Notes: generated by a model not told the origin, from the letters alone. 41,773 bases of DNA from Firmicutes bacterium CAG:194 (GCA_000432915.1 HF995220.1:1-41773); one strand, 5' to 3'. Counted from the stretch's first letter, positions 31,512-40,596 are shown. A program made the numbers and translations.

Positions 31512-34511
31512 ATGAGAATCAACTTTACGAATATACAGGTCAATCAGGAAAAAGAAATATCAAAAGCACAGACAGCAGAAAAGAAAGAGATAAGAGCTGC
31601 TGCTGTATTTGCAGAAAATCCGTTTTCAGCTACGCAGACAAAACAGGGTATTTACGATAAACAGGGAAAAACGATGGAGGATATCCAGGCAGAAACTTCT
31701 TATGTGGATACTGCCTCTTTAAAAGATTATATGACAGTCATGGCAAATACCATGTCTGCGGAAGATTATCAGACACTTGTAAAGGACGGCGTAAATCCGG
31801 GCAGGATCGAAGCAGGTGATGCTGTTACGATCATGGATCACATCAAGGCGGAAATGGCAAAATCCGGTACTGTGATCACAGGTTTTAACAGCAGTGATGA
31901 TTTTTCACTGGATAAGCTGACAGCACTTGCCGGTGATGCAGGTTATGCACAGAGTCTGATGGCAGCATTTTCCGAAAATGACATTCCACCTACGGAAGAC
32001 AATGTAAGGGAAGTGGTAGATGCAAAAGATCTTGCCATGCAGATCGGTGATGTTACGGATGATATGAAGCAGTATCTTTTGGAAAATGAACTGCCGGTTA
32101 CGATCGAAAATACATATAAAGCGAAATTTGCCGCCACCTATCAGGGACAGGAAAAGGATCAGGCAGTGGCAGCAGATCCTGCATTTGCCAAGCAGATAGG
32201 CAGTGTGATTGAAGAAGCAGGGCTTGTTGCGGATGAACAGACAAAAGCAGATTGTATGTGGCTTGTCGGAAGAGATATTCCACTGACAGCGGAGCATCTT
32301 CTGCTGCTGCAGGATATGAATCGTATGGAGCAGGGGAATGAAGCTGCTGTTACAGAAAAGATAGTAGAAGCGTTAAAAGAAGGAAAAGCACCGAAAGAAG
32401 CACTTCTTGCCGGAGAAAGCCTTCTGGAAAAAGCAGAAAAGATCATGGATGAGGCCGCTTCTATCAGTGATGAAGCTGTTGATAAGGTTGTTTCTAAGGG
32501 ACAGATCTGTAATATCCGGAATCTGGCAAAAGCACAGGACGATCTGGAGATGCAGAAAGAAGCTTCCGTTTCATCCGGTGATGTTACGGAAACGGATGTG
32601 CAGCTGTCCGGGCAGCAGATCCATGCAAGGCGTGTTATGGAAGAAGTACGGCTTCAGATGACAGTCAGAGCCAATCTGCTTCTCTTACAGAGCGATTATG
32701 CGATTGATACACAGCCAATCGAGGATCTTGTGGAAAACCTTAAGAAAATAGAGCAGCAAAGTGGAGAAACCATGGGAATTTCTCTTCCGGATGAAGCGAT
32801 GGATGAGGTCTGGAAGGAAAACAGCCATAAGATTATGCAGATCGGTCAGATGCCTGCAGCAATCCTCGGCCCGATCGGCAGACAGATCGGCGGTTATCAG
32901 CTTTCCGGTATTTATGAGGCAGGTCTGAGCCGTCAGAGCCAGTACCAGAAGGCAGGAGAAAGCTATGAAGCACTGATGACACAGCCAAGAGCGGATCTGG
33001 GAGATTCCATCAAAGATGCGTTCCGGAATGTAGATGATCTGCTTTTCGAAAACGAAATGGAAGCTACGGATGCAAACAGAAGAGCTGTCCGTATTTTAGC
33101 TTATAACCGGCAGGAGATCACAAAAGAGAATATTGAAGAAGTAAGATACGCAGATGCAAAGCTGCAGAACTTGCTTTCTGAAATGACACCTGCCAGAGTG
33201 CTTCAGATGATACGGGAAGGTGTCAATCCGCTGGAGGAGACAGTGGATGAGCTGACTGCTTATCTGCAAAATCAGCAGACAGCCTATGTGGATAACGAAG
33301 AAAGATTCAGCCGGTATTTATATAAGCTGGAGCAGGAAAAATCCATTTCCGCAGAAGAAAGAGCATCTTATATCGGTATTTACCGTCTGATCCGCCAGAT
33401 TGAAAAGGGAGATGGAAAAGCGATCGGAACCGTTGTTGCAAGCGGGCAGGAACTTAGTTTTTCCAATCTGCTTTCTGCGGTCAGAACGGGGCAGAAAAAG
33501 AAAGTAGATGTAAAGGTAGATAATGATTTTGGTCTGCAGAAGGATGTACTGCAAAAAGGAGAAAGTATTTCTGACCAGATCGACAGCTATTACCGGTATC
33601 AGGCAAAGGAGCTGTTTGATGCACTTTCCATGGAAACCGTGCAGACGGAAATGGAAAGCATTTCTATCATGCAGAGCAGGGAAGAGCTTGTGCAGATGCG
33701 GGAAGATCTGACAGTGCAGGAGCCTGTAGTTGAATTTCTGACAGCTTTCGGACAGCCTGTGCATGCACAGAATATGGCAGCAGCAAAACAGATATTTAAC
33801 AGTCGCGGAGATATGTTCAGAAAAATAAAGGATGCAGAGTCTGAAATGGAAGAGTCAGATATTTTTCCGGATGTCGACGCTGCTTTTGAAGAGCTGTTAT
33901 CTCATTTTAACGATGTGGAAGAAGCAAAGCAGTCTTATAAGGACTTTACCGATACAATGCAGGAAGCAGTGGAGGAAGCTGTTTATGAACAGTCGGATCT
34001 GCTCGATATCAAAGCACTTTCTTTGGTTGCCAAGCAGCTTTGTTTATCTTCTCATCTGGCAAAAGAGGAATGCTATGAAATGCCCGCTGTGATACGCGGA
34101 GAACTGACAAGTGTTACTGTCCGCTTCCGTCATACAGAGCAGAAAGAAGCATCCGCTTCTTTACAGGTAACTTTGACGGATGGAGAGATCATAGCTGCAA
34201 AGTGCAGACAGGAAAATGGCAGAATAACAGGATATATCGGCTGTAACAGGGAAGATACCATGCAGAAATTACAGGAAAAAGAGGAAGATTTTAAACAGTC
34301 TGTTCTTTCGAAAACAGGATATTCTGCCGATATTACTATTGTATATAGTCAGGATATTAAAAATTCTTATTATGATACGGAGCAGTCTGCAGGGAAGCAG
34401 ATGCATACAAATACAGAAAACCGGTCAGAAGAGGTACAGGGAAGTCATACTTCTGCAAATGGTCTGTATCAGACAGCAAAACAGCTGATCAGACTGTTAA
34501 CGGAATTATAA
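31512..34511 (+). CDS. Flagellum-associated DUF6240-like protein, possibly FliK-like
   Basis: This 999-residue protein starts MRINFTNIQVNQEKEI after an AGAGGATCC site; the in-frame extension to 31431 has no ribosome binding site and runs through the structured leader. I associate it with DUF6240 proteins found beside flagellin in Lachnospiraceae. It is helical, without signal peptide or membrane segment. A short repeat of the type E-N-x-x-P-x-T-x-x-N recurs near residues 155, 191, 254 and 513, with a weaker one near 747. The C-terminal 150 residues (from VTVRFRHTEQKE through GYIGCNREDTMQKL) follow the beta-then-helix pattern of hook-length control (FliK) C-terminal domains. It lies 18 bp before the flagellin gene. 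Its role is inferred, not established. Confidence 0.72.
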   Translation: MRINFTNIQVNQEKEISKAQTAEKKEIRAAAVFAENPFSATQTKQGIYDKQGKTMEDIQAETSYVDTASLKDYMTVMANTMSAEDYQTLVKDGVNPGRIEAGDAVTIMDHIKAEMAKSGTVITGFNSSDDFSLDKLTALAGDAGYAQSLMAAFSENDIPPTEDNVREVVDAKDLAMQIGDVTDDMKQYLLENELPVTIENTYKAKFAATYQGQEKDQAVAADPAFAKQIGSVIEEAGLVADEQTKADCMWLVGRDIPLTAEHLLLLQDMNRMEQGNEAAVTEKIVEALKEGKAPKEALLAGESLLEKAEKIMDEAASISDEAVDKVVSKGQICNIRNLAKAQDDLEMQKEASVSSGDVTETDVQLSGQQIHARRVMEEVRLQMTVRANLLLLQSDYAIDTQPIEDLVENLKKIEQQSGETMGISLPDEAMDEVWKENSHKIMQIGQMPAAILGPIGRQIGGYQLSGIYEAGLSRQSQYQKAGESYEALMTQPRADLGDSIKDAFRNVDDLLFENEMEATDANRRAVRILAYNRQEITKENIEEVRYADAKLQNLLSEMTPARVLQMIREGVNPLEETVDELTAYLQNQQTAYVDNEERFSRYLYKLEQEKSISAEERASYIGIYRLIRQIEKGDGKAIGTVVASGQELSFSNLLSAVRTGQKKKVDVKVDNDFGLQKDVLQKGESISDQIDSYYRYQAKELFDALSMETVQTEMESISIMQSREELVQMREDLTVQEPVVEFLTAFGQPVHAQNMAAAKQIFNSRGDMFRKIKDAESEMEESDIFPDVDAAFEELLSHFNDVEEAKQSYKDFTDTMQEAVEEAVYEQSDLLDIKALSLVAKQLCLSSHLAKEECYEMPAVIRGELTSVTVRFRHTEQKEASASLQVTLTDGEIIAAKCRQENGRITGYIGCNREDTMQKLQEKEEDFKQSVLSKTGYSADITIVYSQDIKNSYYDTEQSAGKQMHTNTENRSEEVQGSHTSANGLYQTAKQLIRLLTEL

Positions 34512-34529
34512 GCAGAAAGGTGAACAGGT

Positions 34530-35660
34530 ATGAAGATCAATTACAATGTATCGGCGGTTGTAGCCAATGCAGCACTTACAGTGAATGAAAAAAAGTTTAA
34601 TGTTTCAACAGAGAGATTATCGACAGGTTATAAGGTAAATCATGCAAAGGAAAATCCATCCGGAATTGCGATCGCAAAGCGTATGAATGCACAGCTCAAG
34701 GGGCTTTCACAGTCTAAGGATAATGCAAGTACGGCAGTTTCCGTTGTCAGCACGGCAGAAGGTGCACTGACAGAAATACAGTCCATGATACAGCGTATGA
34801 ATGAGCTTTCCGTACAGGCAGCAACAGGTACAAAAACAGATTCCGACAGGGAATCCATTCAGGCAGAGATAAAAGAGCTGAAAGAAGAAATCGAACGTAT
34901 GAAAAATGATACGGAATTTAACGGCAAAAAGCTGTTAAACGGCGATTGCGATCTAAAAGGCTATGCAGATGCAAAGGGCATTAAGGTAAGCTATTATTCC
35001 GATGAAACACCGGTCGCAAATTATAAGTTCAGTCTGGTAAATCCGATCCCGCTTGATCAGGATGGAAATGTAGATCTGAAAGACGGTAGTGTAACACTTC
35101 TGCAGGATGGCAGTGAAAATGCATTCCCGAAAGATGCCAAGATCACTTATGACGGCGACAAAGTAACTGTCACAGCAGCAAATGAATTTGAGATCACATT
35201 TAAAGTAGATAAGAATGTTACAACAACAAGCCAGGATGGCAGCATCTCACTTGATATCACCGGAATCGGAGCCATGCGCGTCCAGATCGGAGCCAATGAA
35301 GGACAGGTGCTTGCGATTCGTATTCCGGAGGTTTCTCTGGATACACTTGGTCTTTCCGATATCGATATTTCCACACAGGAAGGTGCGCAGCGGGCAATAG
35401 AACTTTCCAAGCAGGCAAATGCTTATATTTCTTCTGTCCGCTCCAGAATAGGTGCTTATGAAAACAGACTGGAGCATACACAGAGCAGCCTCGGTGTCAC
35501 AGAAGAAAATGTGACAAGTGCTTTCTCCCGTATCATGGATACAGATATGGCAGAGGAAATGACAGAATATGCAAACCAGCAGGTGCTCAATCAGGCAGGC
35601 ATTTCCGTTCTGACACAGGCGAACCAGAGACCGGCAGAAGTACTGCAACTGTTACAGTAG
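34530..35660 (+). CDS. Flagellin
   Basis: Flagellin builds the flagellar filament after export through the flagellar secretion system. The 376 residues have conserved N-terminal D0/D1 (MKINYNVSAVVANAAL, then LSTGYKVNHAKENPSGIAIA) and C-terminal D1/D0 (RSRIGAYENRLEHTQSSL to ANQRPAEVLQLLQ). The central domain of about 140 residues is short and beta-rich. The segment QRMNELSVQ keeps the Gln, Arg and Leu known from TLR5-binding flagellins (Q89, R90, L94 in Salmonella numbering). The ATG follows AAAGGTG. It sits right after the DUF6240-like gene and before fliS; no sigma-28 promoter is visible in the 18-bp gap. Confidence 0.95.
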   Translation: MKINYNVSAVVANAALTVNEKKFNVSTERLSTGYKVNHAKENPSGIAIAKRMNAQLKGLSQSKDNASTAVSVVSTAEGALTEIQSMIQRMNELSVQAATGTKTDSDRESIQAEIKELKEEIERMKNDTEFNGKKLLNGDCDLKGYADAKGIKVSYYSDETPVANYKFSLVNPIPLDQDGNVDLKDGSVTLLQDGSENAFPKDAKITYDGDKVTVTAANEFEITFKVDKNVTTTSQDGSISLDITGIGAMRVQIGANEGQVLAIRIPEVSLDTLGLSDIDISTQEGAQRAIELSKQANAYISSVRSRIGAYENRLEHTQSSLGVTEENVTSAFSRIMDTDMAEEMTEYANQQVLNQAGISVLTQANQRPAEVLQLLQ

Positions 35661-35719
35661 AAAGGCAAAAAAGAAAAACAAGCGACACCATAGGTGACAT
35701 TTGTTTTTCTTTTGCCTTT
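35661..35719. terminator. Long hairpin immediately after flagellin
   Basis: AAAGGCAAAA plus GAAAAACAA pairs with TTGTTTTTCTTTTGCCTTT over 19 bp, with a two-A bulge on the left arm, and the apex adds CACC/GGTG. It starts at the base after the stop codon. It lacks a trailing T-run on either side, so it may protect the abundant flagellin mRNA 3' end as much as terminate it. Confidence 0.6.
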
Positions 35720-35774
35720 CACGAACGAATCTCCTGCGGAGCAGGGAAGAGAGCGCGATAGCGCGGATTCGTGA
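35719..35774 (+). other. Three-way-junction-like structure before fliS
   Basis: TCACGAA (35719-35725) pairs with TTCGTGA (35768-35774). Inside lie two short hairpins: CCTGC-GGA-GCAGG (35733-35745) and GCGC-GATA-GCGC (35753-35764). The second is flanked by GAGA on the left and GGA on the right, the same flanks as around the apex of the dispersed element at 9269 and 22454. It ends 24 bases before the fliS start codon. Confidence 0.55.
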
Positions 35775-35798
35775 GTATTTATAAAAGAGGATTTTTAC

Positions 35799-36275
35799 AT
35801 GACAAACGAAAAAAAACAGGAATTTACACTGCGGATCACGCAGGCAAACAAAAGCCAGCTCATTGTGCTGTTATATGAAATTTTTCTGCAATATATGGAA
35901 GATGCAAAAGATGCGCTTGCGGACGGACAGAAAGATGCTTTTCACAGAAGCATGGAAAAATCCATTGACTGTCTGCGGGAGCTGACAGATAGCGTGCAGG
36001 AAAAAAATGAGCTTGGCAGAACTGTTCTGGGTTTATACTTATATGTCAGCAGGCAGCTTGGCATAGCCCTTGGCAGTAAAAAAGCAGAACCGCTTTTTGA
36101 AGCAGAAAAGGTGATGCGCAGACTTTACGAAATATATAAAGAAGATGCTGTCAACGATACGAGTGATCCTGTCATGCAGAAGAGCCAGCAGATTTATGCA
36201 GGTCTGACCTACGGACGGGAAGATCTGACAGTCAGCAGTCAGGATGGCAGCAGCAGTCGCGGTTTTTACGCATAA
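35799..36275 (+). CDS. fliS: FliS-like flagellin export chaperone
   Basis: FliS binds newly made flagellin in the cytosol and keeps it from polymerising before export. The 158-residue protein is helical, with the family-type start ITQANKSQLIVLLYEIFLQYMEDAKDAL (compare the SPLELVxMLYDGAI pattern) around residues 12-39 and a four-helix arrangement. Family FliS proteins are about 125-130 residues, so this is slightly long at the C-terminus (Ser-rich, SSRGFYA). The ATG follows AGAGGATT. It lies 138 bp after flagellin behind two structured elements, so it may be expressed at a different level. Confidence 0.82.
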   Translation: MTNEKKQEFTLRITQANKSQLIVLLYEIFLQYMEDAKDALADGQKDAFHRSMEKSIDCLRELTDSVQEKNELGRTVLGLYLYVSRQLGIALGSKKAEPLFEAEKVMRRLYEIYKEDAVNDTSDPVMQKSQQIYAGLTYGREDLTVSSQDGSSSRGFYA

Positions 36276-36298
36276 GACAGATAATAAAAATAGTAATA

Positions 36299-36931
36299 TT
36301 ATGATACATCCTTTTCACAGGATAATAAAATTTTAGATAAAAACAAAGAATAAAAACAAGCCAATGCTGCAAAACCAAAAAAGAACAACAGGCTTCCGAT
36401 CATGACCAGATTTTTGCCCGAAAGAGATGAAAGAAAAAGTAAAAAGGCAGGGATAAACAGGATCAGAATGGTTGTTGGCAGATTACTGAGACTCAGCAGT
36501 ATGGCATTTTTTAAAGTGTCTTTTAAAGTTGCTTCATAAAAGGAAAGCAGCGGAAACGCATAAATGATAATGGAAAATAACACAAACAGCAGAATCAGAA
36601 ACGGAACTTGTAGCAATACATATTTCCGGTCAAGTATAAAACAGACAATATACAAATCTGTCAGGAAAAAAGCACATAAAAGAAAAAGACAGATCCATAA
36701 AGGCGTTGCAGATTTAAACTGCTTTCGAAAACAATGCATATAGTTTTTATGGATTGAAATACCTTCTTTCCGGATCATTTTAATACTTGTATTATATAAT
36801 GCGCAAAGTGAACTCCCTATTGTAAAAAGAGGGAGCGATGTCAGAATAAAGAGAAAATTAAGTTCCATCAGATCAAAAAAACATTCTAAAATCCGAATCA
36901 GTGGATTATCAGCCTGAAAAAAATCCTTCAT
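36299..36931 (-). CDS. YesL-like DUF624 membrane protein
   Basis: The 210-residue protein has about five hydrophobic segments and opens MKDFFQADNPLIRILECFFDLMELNFLFILTS, the typical start of DUF624/YesL proteins. These occur beside sugar ABC importers and AraC regulators in Firmicutes; the exact role is unknown, although a link to sugar uptake is expected. Two upstream starts exist (36961 and an ATG nine bases before this one), but AAGGA is placed best, nine bases from the ATG at 36931. It converges on fliS and diverges from the solute-binding protein gene, so it probably belongs with the sugar locus. Confidence 0.82.
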   Translation of the reverse strand: MKDFFQADNPLIRILECFFDLMELNFLFILTSLPLFTIGSSLCALYNTSIKMIRKEGISIHKNYMHCFRKQFKSATPLWICLFLLCAFFLTDLYIVCFILDRKYVLLQVPFLILLFVLFSIIIYAFPLLSFYEATLKDTLKNAILLSLSNLPTTILILFIPAFLLFLSSLSGKNLVMIGSLLFFFGFAALACFYSLFLSKILLSCEKDVS

Positions 36932-37030
36932 AAAAATCATTCCTTTCTTTAAATCATCCATATTATAAATTGATTATAAATTGAGTATACAGGAAATATG
37001 TGTTTATTGTTAGTACGAAATACATATTTG

Positions 37031-37067
37031 GCAAGAATTGCAAAATAAAAAGCAAGAATCGTAAAGA
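37031..37067 (+). promoter_or_regulatory. AraC-type operator, two direct half-sites 21 bp apart
   Basis: GCAAGAATTGCAAA starts at 37031 and GCAAGAATCGTAAA at 37052. They are direct repeats exactly two helical turns apart. The second covers the -35 position of the following -10 box (TATAAT, 37086), as for an activator that touches polymerase. A matching pair lies at 41621 and 41642. Confidence 0.72.
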
Positions 37068-37085
37068 ATCAAATATAAAAAAATG

Positions 37086-37091
37086 TATAAT
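37086..37091 (+). promoter_or_regulatory. -10 box of the sugar ABC operon
   Basis: A perfect TATAAT with no usable -35 box (AAAGAA at the expected place), which fits an activator-dependent promoter. The start codon is 86 bases downstream of the box. Confidence 0.6.
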
Positions 37092-37176
37092 AAAGTTATG
37101 TTATTACACAACGGGGCCTGTTATTGGGAATAGCAATGCAAAGTAAAAAACAAAGGGTATTGTAAGGAGGAAAAAA

Positions 37177-38607
37177 ATGAAGAAGTTAATTGCAAGTATT
37201 TTGTGCGCATGCACAATATCATCTCTTCTTGTCGGTTGTGGCAGTACATCTGATCAGGCTGATCAGGCTGGAGATACAACTGCTGAAACACAAACGGATG
37301 CAGAGAGCGAAGAAAGTACAGAAAGTACAGGAGATGCAAAGACAAATGCAGATGCGGATCATGTGATCAATGTCTGGGCATTTACAGATGAAGTGCCCGG
37401 TATGATTGAAAAATACAAAGAATTGCATCCTGATTTTGATTATGATATCAACACAACAATTATTGCAACAACGGATGGTGCTTATCAGCCGGCACTGGAT
37501 CAGGCACTTGCATCAGGAGGAGCTGATGCACCTGATATTTATTGTGCAGAAGCAGCATTTGTACTGAAATATACACAGGGTGATGCTTCACAGTATGCAG
37601 CAGCTTATGAAGATCTTGGCATTGATGTAGCTACTATGACAAAAGATGCGGATATTGCGCAGTATACGATGGATATCGGAACAAATCCTGACGGAAAACT
37701 GGTTGCACTTGGTTATCAGGCAACAGGTGGTGCTTTTATTTATCGTCGTTCCATTGCAAAAGATGTCTGGGGAACAGATGATCCGGCAGAAATTACAAAG
37801 AAGGTTGGTCCCGGATGGGATCAGTTCTACAATGCAGCAGCTGAATTAAAAGCAAAAGGTTATGGTATTGTTTCAGGTGATGGCGATATCTGGCATGCAG
37901 TGGAAAACAGCTCAGATAAAGGTTGGATTGTGGACGGAAAATTAAATATCGATCCAAAACGTGAAGAGTTCTTAGATCTTTCCAAAAAACTGAAAGACAA
38001 TGGTTATCATAATGATACACAGGATTGGCAGGATGCATGGTTTGCAGATATGAAGGGCGAAGGTGCACAGCAGATTTTCGGTTTCTTTGGTCCTGCATGG
38101 CTGATCAACTATACACTTGCTCCTAACTGTGGTGGCGAAAAGGTTGGAGAAGGTACTTATGGTGACTGGGCAGTATGTGAGCCTCCAATCGGTTTCTTCT
38201 GGGGCGGTACATGGCTTCTTGCAAACAAAGATACACAGAAGAAGGAAGCTGTAAAGGATATCCTTGAGTGGATTACACTTGACAGCAGTGAAGAAGGTCT
38301 GCAGTATATGTGGGCAAACGGTACTTATAATGGAGAAGGTGGCACAAAAGACTGTGTAGCCAGTGGAACAGTTATGTCAAAATCTGACGGATCCGTGGAT
38401 TTCCTTGGCGGACAGAACATGTTTGATGTATTTGTTCCGGCTAACTCTTATGCAAAGGGTACCAACCTGACACAGTATGATGAGACAATCAATACTTACT
38501 GGAGAGAACAGGTTCGTGAATACACAGCAGGTAATAAGTCCCGTGAGCAGGCAATTGCAGATTTTAAACAGCAGGTAGCGGATAATCTGGACGTAATCGT
38601 AGAATAA
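37177..38607 (+). CDS. Carbohydrate ABC importer, solute-binding lipoprotein
   Basis: This 476-residue family 1 extracellular solute-binding protein catches a sugar outside the membrane and hands it to the two permeases that follow. The signal peptide ends in LVGC, a lipobox, so Cys21 would be lipidated. A Ser/Thr/Glu-rich linker with a tandem DQADQAG duplication follows (about 22-62), then the binding domain (VINVWAFTDEVPGMIEKYKE). Many tryptophans (for example WDQF, WHAVENSSDKGW, FFWGGTWLLA) suit carbohydrate stacking. The ligand is not predictable. A strong AAGGAGG site precedes the start. Confidence 0.93.
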   Translation: MKKLIASILCACTISSLLVGCGSTSDQADQAGDTTAETQTDAESEESTESTGDAKTNADADHVINVWAFTDEVPGMIEKYKELHPDFDYDINTTIIATTDGAYQPALDQALASGGADAPDIYCAEAAFVLKYTQGDASQYAAAYEDLGIDVATMTKDADIAQYTMDIGTNPDGKLVALGYQATGGAFIYRRSIAKDVWGTDDPAEITKKVGPGWDQFYNAAAELKAKGYGIVSGDGDIWHAVENSSDKGWIVDGKLNIDPKREEFLDLSKKLKDNGYHNDTQDWQDAWFADMKGEGAQQIFGFFGPAWLINYTLAPNCGGEKVGEGTYGDWAVCEPPIGFFWGGTWLLANKDTQKKEAVKDILEWITLDSSEEGLQYMWANGTYNGEGGTKDCVASGTVMSKSDGSVDFLGGQNMFDVFVPANSYAKGTNLTQYDETINTYWREQVREYTAGNKSREQAIADFKQQVADNLDVIVE

Positions 38608-38618
38608 AAATGATCTGA

Positions 38619-38669
38619 AGCCTCATCCCGGTTAAGGGATGAGGCTGTATCATACATCTTTGATGTATG
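38619..38669 (+). other. Two hairpins between the binding protein and permease genes
   Basis: AGCCTCATCCC/GGGATGAGGCT (38619-38646, 11 bp, loop GGTTAA) and CATACATC/GATGTATG (38651-38669, 8 bp, loop TTT). Neither is followed by a T-run. In such importer operons a hairpin here commonly protects the binding-protein mRNA, so that it is made in excess over the permeases. Confidence 0.65.
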
Positions 38670-38691
38670 AAAGGAATTGGAGGTGAAAGAT

Positions 38692-39699
38692 GTGAGAAAA
38701 AGAAAGCATCACGGATATGCAAAATACGGTTACATATTCAGTATTCCTTTTATGGTTGCATTTATATTGTTTTCTTTATATCCGATCGTATATACAGCTT
38801 TGATTGGTTTTACAGATCTGAAGGGTCTCGGAATGACAAATTTTCATTTTCTGACAGAAGATCCCTTTCGTAATTTTAAAATTATATTGACCAATCCGTC
38901 TTTTCAACAGGCGTTAAGAAATACAGTTTTCCTGTGGATCTGTAACTTTATTCCACAGATATTATTGGCACTTTTGTTAACTGCATGGTTTACAGATAAA
39001 CGAAGTAAGGTAAAAGGACAGGGATTATTTAAGGTTCTTTTCTATATGCCGAATATTATTACTGCTGCAACTGTGGCAATCCTGTTTAATGCTTTATTCG
39101 GATATCCGATGGGACCGGTAAATGATCTACTTGTAAGACTTGGTATCACTAATGAGCCTGTAAACCTGCTCATTAATAAAGCAGTTGCAAAGGGTGTTGT
39201 TATTTTCATCCAGACATGGATGTGGTATGGCTATACAATGGTTGTCCTGATTTCCGGTGTACTTGGTATCAGTCCCGAGATTTTTGAAGCAGCGGAAGTA
39301 GATGGCGCGAATCGTGTACAGACATTCTTTTATGTTACGATTCCGAATATTAAAACAATTTTGTTGTTTACACTTGTTACAAGTCTTATCGGTGGTCTGA
39401 ATATGTTTGATATTCCAAAGCTGTTCCTGCTTGGCGGACCGGATAATGCAACACTTACAACAAGCGTATTTATTTACAATCAGGCATTCAGTGGCAGTTA
39501 TATGTATAACAGGGCAGCAGCAGCGAGCATGATCATGTTCCTGATCATCTGCGTTATCTCAGCATTTATGTTCTACATTTTAAGAGATAAGGATGAAGAA
39601 CTCAGACTTCGTGAGATCAGAAGACAGGAAAAGAAGTACAGACAGGAGCTGAAGGCACAGAAAAGAATGGAAAGGGAGGGTGCAAATGTTACACAATAA
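38692..39699 (+). CDS. Sugar ABC importer, permease subunit 1 (MalF-type)
   Basis: This inner-membrane subunit of 335 residues has about six transmembrane segments, beginning with YIFSIPFMVAFILFSLYPIVY. The cytoplasmic EAA loop, which docks the ATPase, reads EIFEAAEVDGANRVQTFFYVTIP near residues 200-222. The C-terminal tail is long and highly charged. The frame can be read from a TTG at 38677, but that start falls within the GGAGGTG ribosome binding site; the GTG at 38692 is eight bases after it. It overlaps the next permease by 14 bases. The operon has no ATPase gene, so a shared MsmK-like ATPase elsewhere is probable. Confidence 0.93.
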   Translation: MRKRKHHGYAKYGYIFSIPFMVAFILFSLYPIVYTALIGFTDLKGLGMTNFHFLTEDPFRNFKIILTNPSFQQALRNTVFLWICNFIPQILLALLLTAWFTDKRSKVKGQGLFKVLFYMPNIITAATVAILFNALFGYPMGPVNDLLVRLGITNEPVNLLINKAVAKGVVIFIQTWMWYGYTMVVLISGVLGISPEIFEAAEVDGANRVQTFFYVTIPNIKTILLFTLVTSLIGGLNMFDIPKLFLLGGPDNATLTTSVFIYNQAFSGSYMYNRAAAASMIMFLIICVISAFMFYILRDKDEELRLREIRRQEKKYRQELKAQKRMEREGANVTQ

Positions 39700-40528
39700 A
39701 GAAAATAGAATTCTGAAGATTGTGATCTACGTTGTATGTATTCTGCTGGCGATCATCAGTATTATGCCCTTCTGGATCATGATCATGAATGCGACGAGAT
39801 CGACAACGGAAATACAGCAGCATGCAATTTCTCTTCTGCCATCTACACATATGATCAAAAACTTGAAGATTCTGCTTGGAAAAAGCTTTAATCCTGCCAG
39901 AGGATTTATAAATTCCCTGATCATTTCCGTAGGTTCCACAGGGCTGGCGGTTTATTTCTCATCATTGACGGCATATGCACTGACAGCATATGACTGGAAA
40001 CTGAAACGGCCGTTTTTCAGCTTTATCATGGCTGTTATGATGATTCCTGCGCAGGTTACGATGATCGGTTTTTACCAGATGGTTTATAAAATCCATATGA
40101 CAAATAATCTGCTCATGTTGATTTTACCGGCAATTGCTTCGCCATCTATGGTATTTTTTATGAGGCAGTATTTACAATCCACTTTATCGATGGAAATTGT
40201 GCAATCAGCAAGAATTGACGGTGCAGGTGAATATTTTATATTCAATTCCATTGTCCTCCCTATTATGAAACCGGCGATTGCAACACAGGCAATCTTCAGT
40301 TTTGTATCCAGTTGGAATAACCTGTTTACACCACTTGTCCTGCTGACAGACCAGGATAAATATACCATGCCTATCATGGTCAGCCTTCTTCGGGGTGATA
40401 TTTATAAGACGGAATACGGTTCTGTCTATCTGGGTCTGACATTGACCGTTTTACCACTGATCATTGTGTACCTGTTGCTTTCTAAGTATATTATTGCAGG
40501 TGTCGCATTAGGTAGTGTAAAAGGTTAA
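39686..40528 (+). CDS. Sugar ABC importer, permease subunit 2 (MalG/AraQ-type)
   Basis: The second permease has 280 residues and about six membrane segments (IVIYVVCILLAIISIMPFWI is the first). The EAA loop is EIVQSARIDGAGEYFIFNSI with the conserved Gly, near residues 170-190. An ATG at 39686 six bases after GGGAGG is preferred over the GTG two codons earlier. Overlap with permease 1 means coupled translation. A terminator shared with the convergent regulator gene follows. Confidence 0.93.
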   Translation: MLHNKENRILKIVIYVVCILLAIISIMPFWIMIMNATRSTTEIQQHAISLLPSTHMIKNLKILLGKSFNPARGFINSLIISVGSTGLAVYFSSLTAYALTAYDWKLKRPFFSFIMAVMMIPAQVTMIGFYQMVYKIHMTNNLLMLILPAIASPSMVFFMRQYLQSTLSMEIVQSARIDGAGEYFIFNSIVLPIMKPAIATQAIFSFVSSWNNLFTPLVLLTDQDKYTMPIMVSLLRGDIYKTEYGSVYLGLTLTVLPLIIVYLLLSKYIIAGVALGSVKG

Positions 40529-40551
40529 TATAAAGTATCTCTCTCATTCAC

Positions 40552-40581
40552 AAAAAAAGGAAGCTTTTGGCTTCCTTTTTT
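40552..40581. terminator. Bidirectional terminator between permease 2 and araC-type gene
   Basis: GGAAGC-TTTTG-GCTTCC with flanking seven As and six Ts, 12 bp in total. It stops the importer operon on the plus strand and the regulator on the minus strand. Confidence 0.88.
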
Positions 40582-40596
40582 GTTGAAAAGAGATGT

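Noticed and set aside
34320..34345. Sigma-28 (FliA) promoter for flagellin
   Set aside because: GCCGATAT occurs at about 34326 within the upstream gene, but no TAAA lies 14-16 bases before it.
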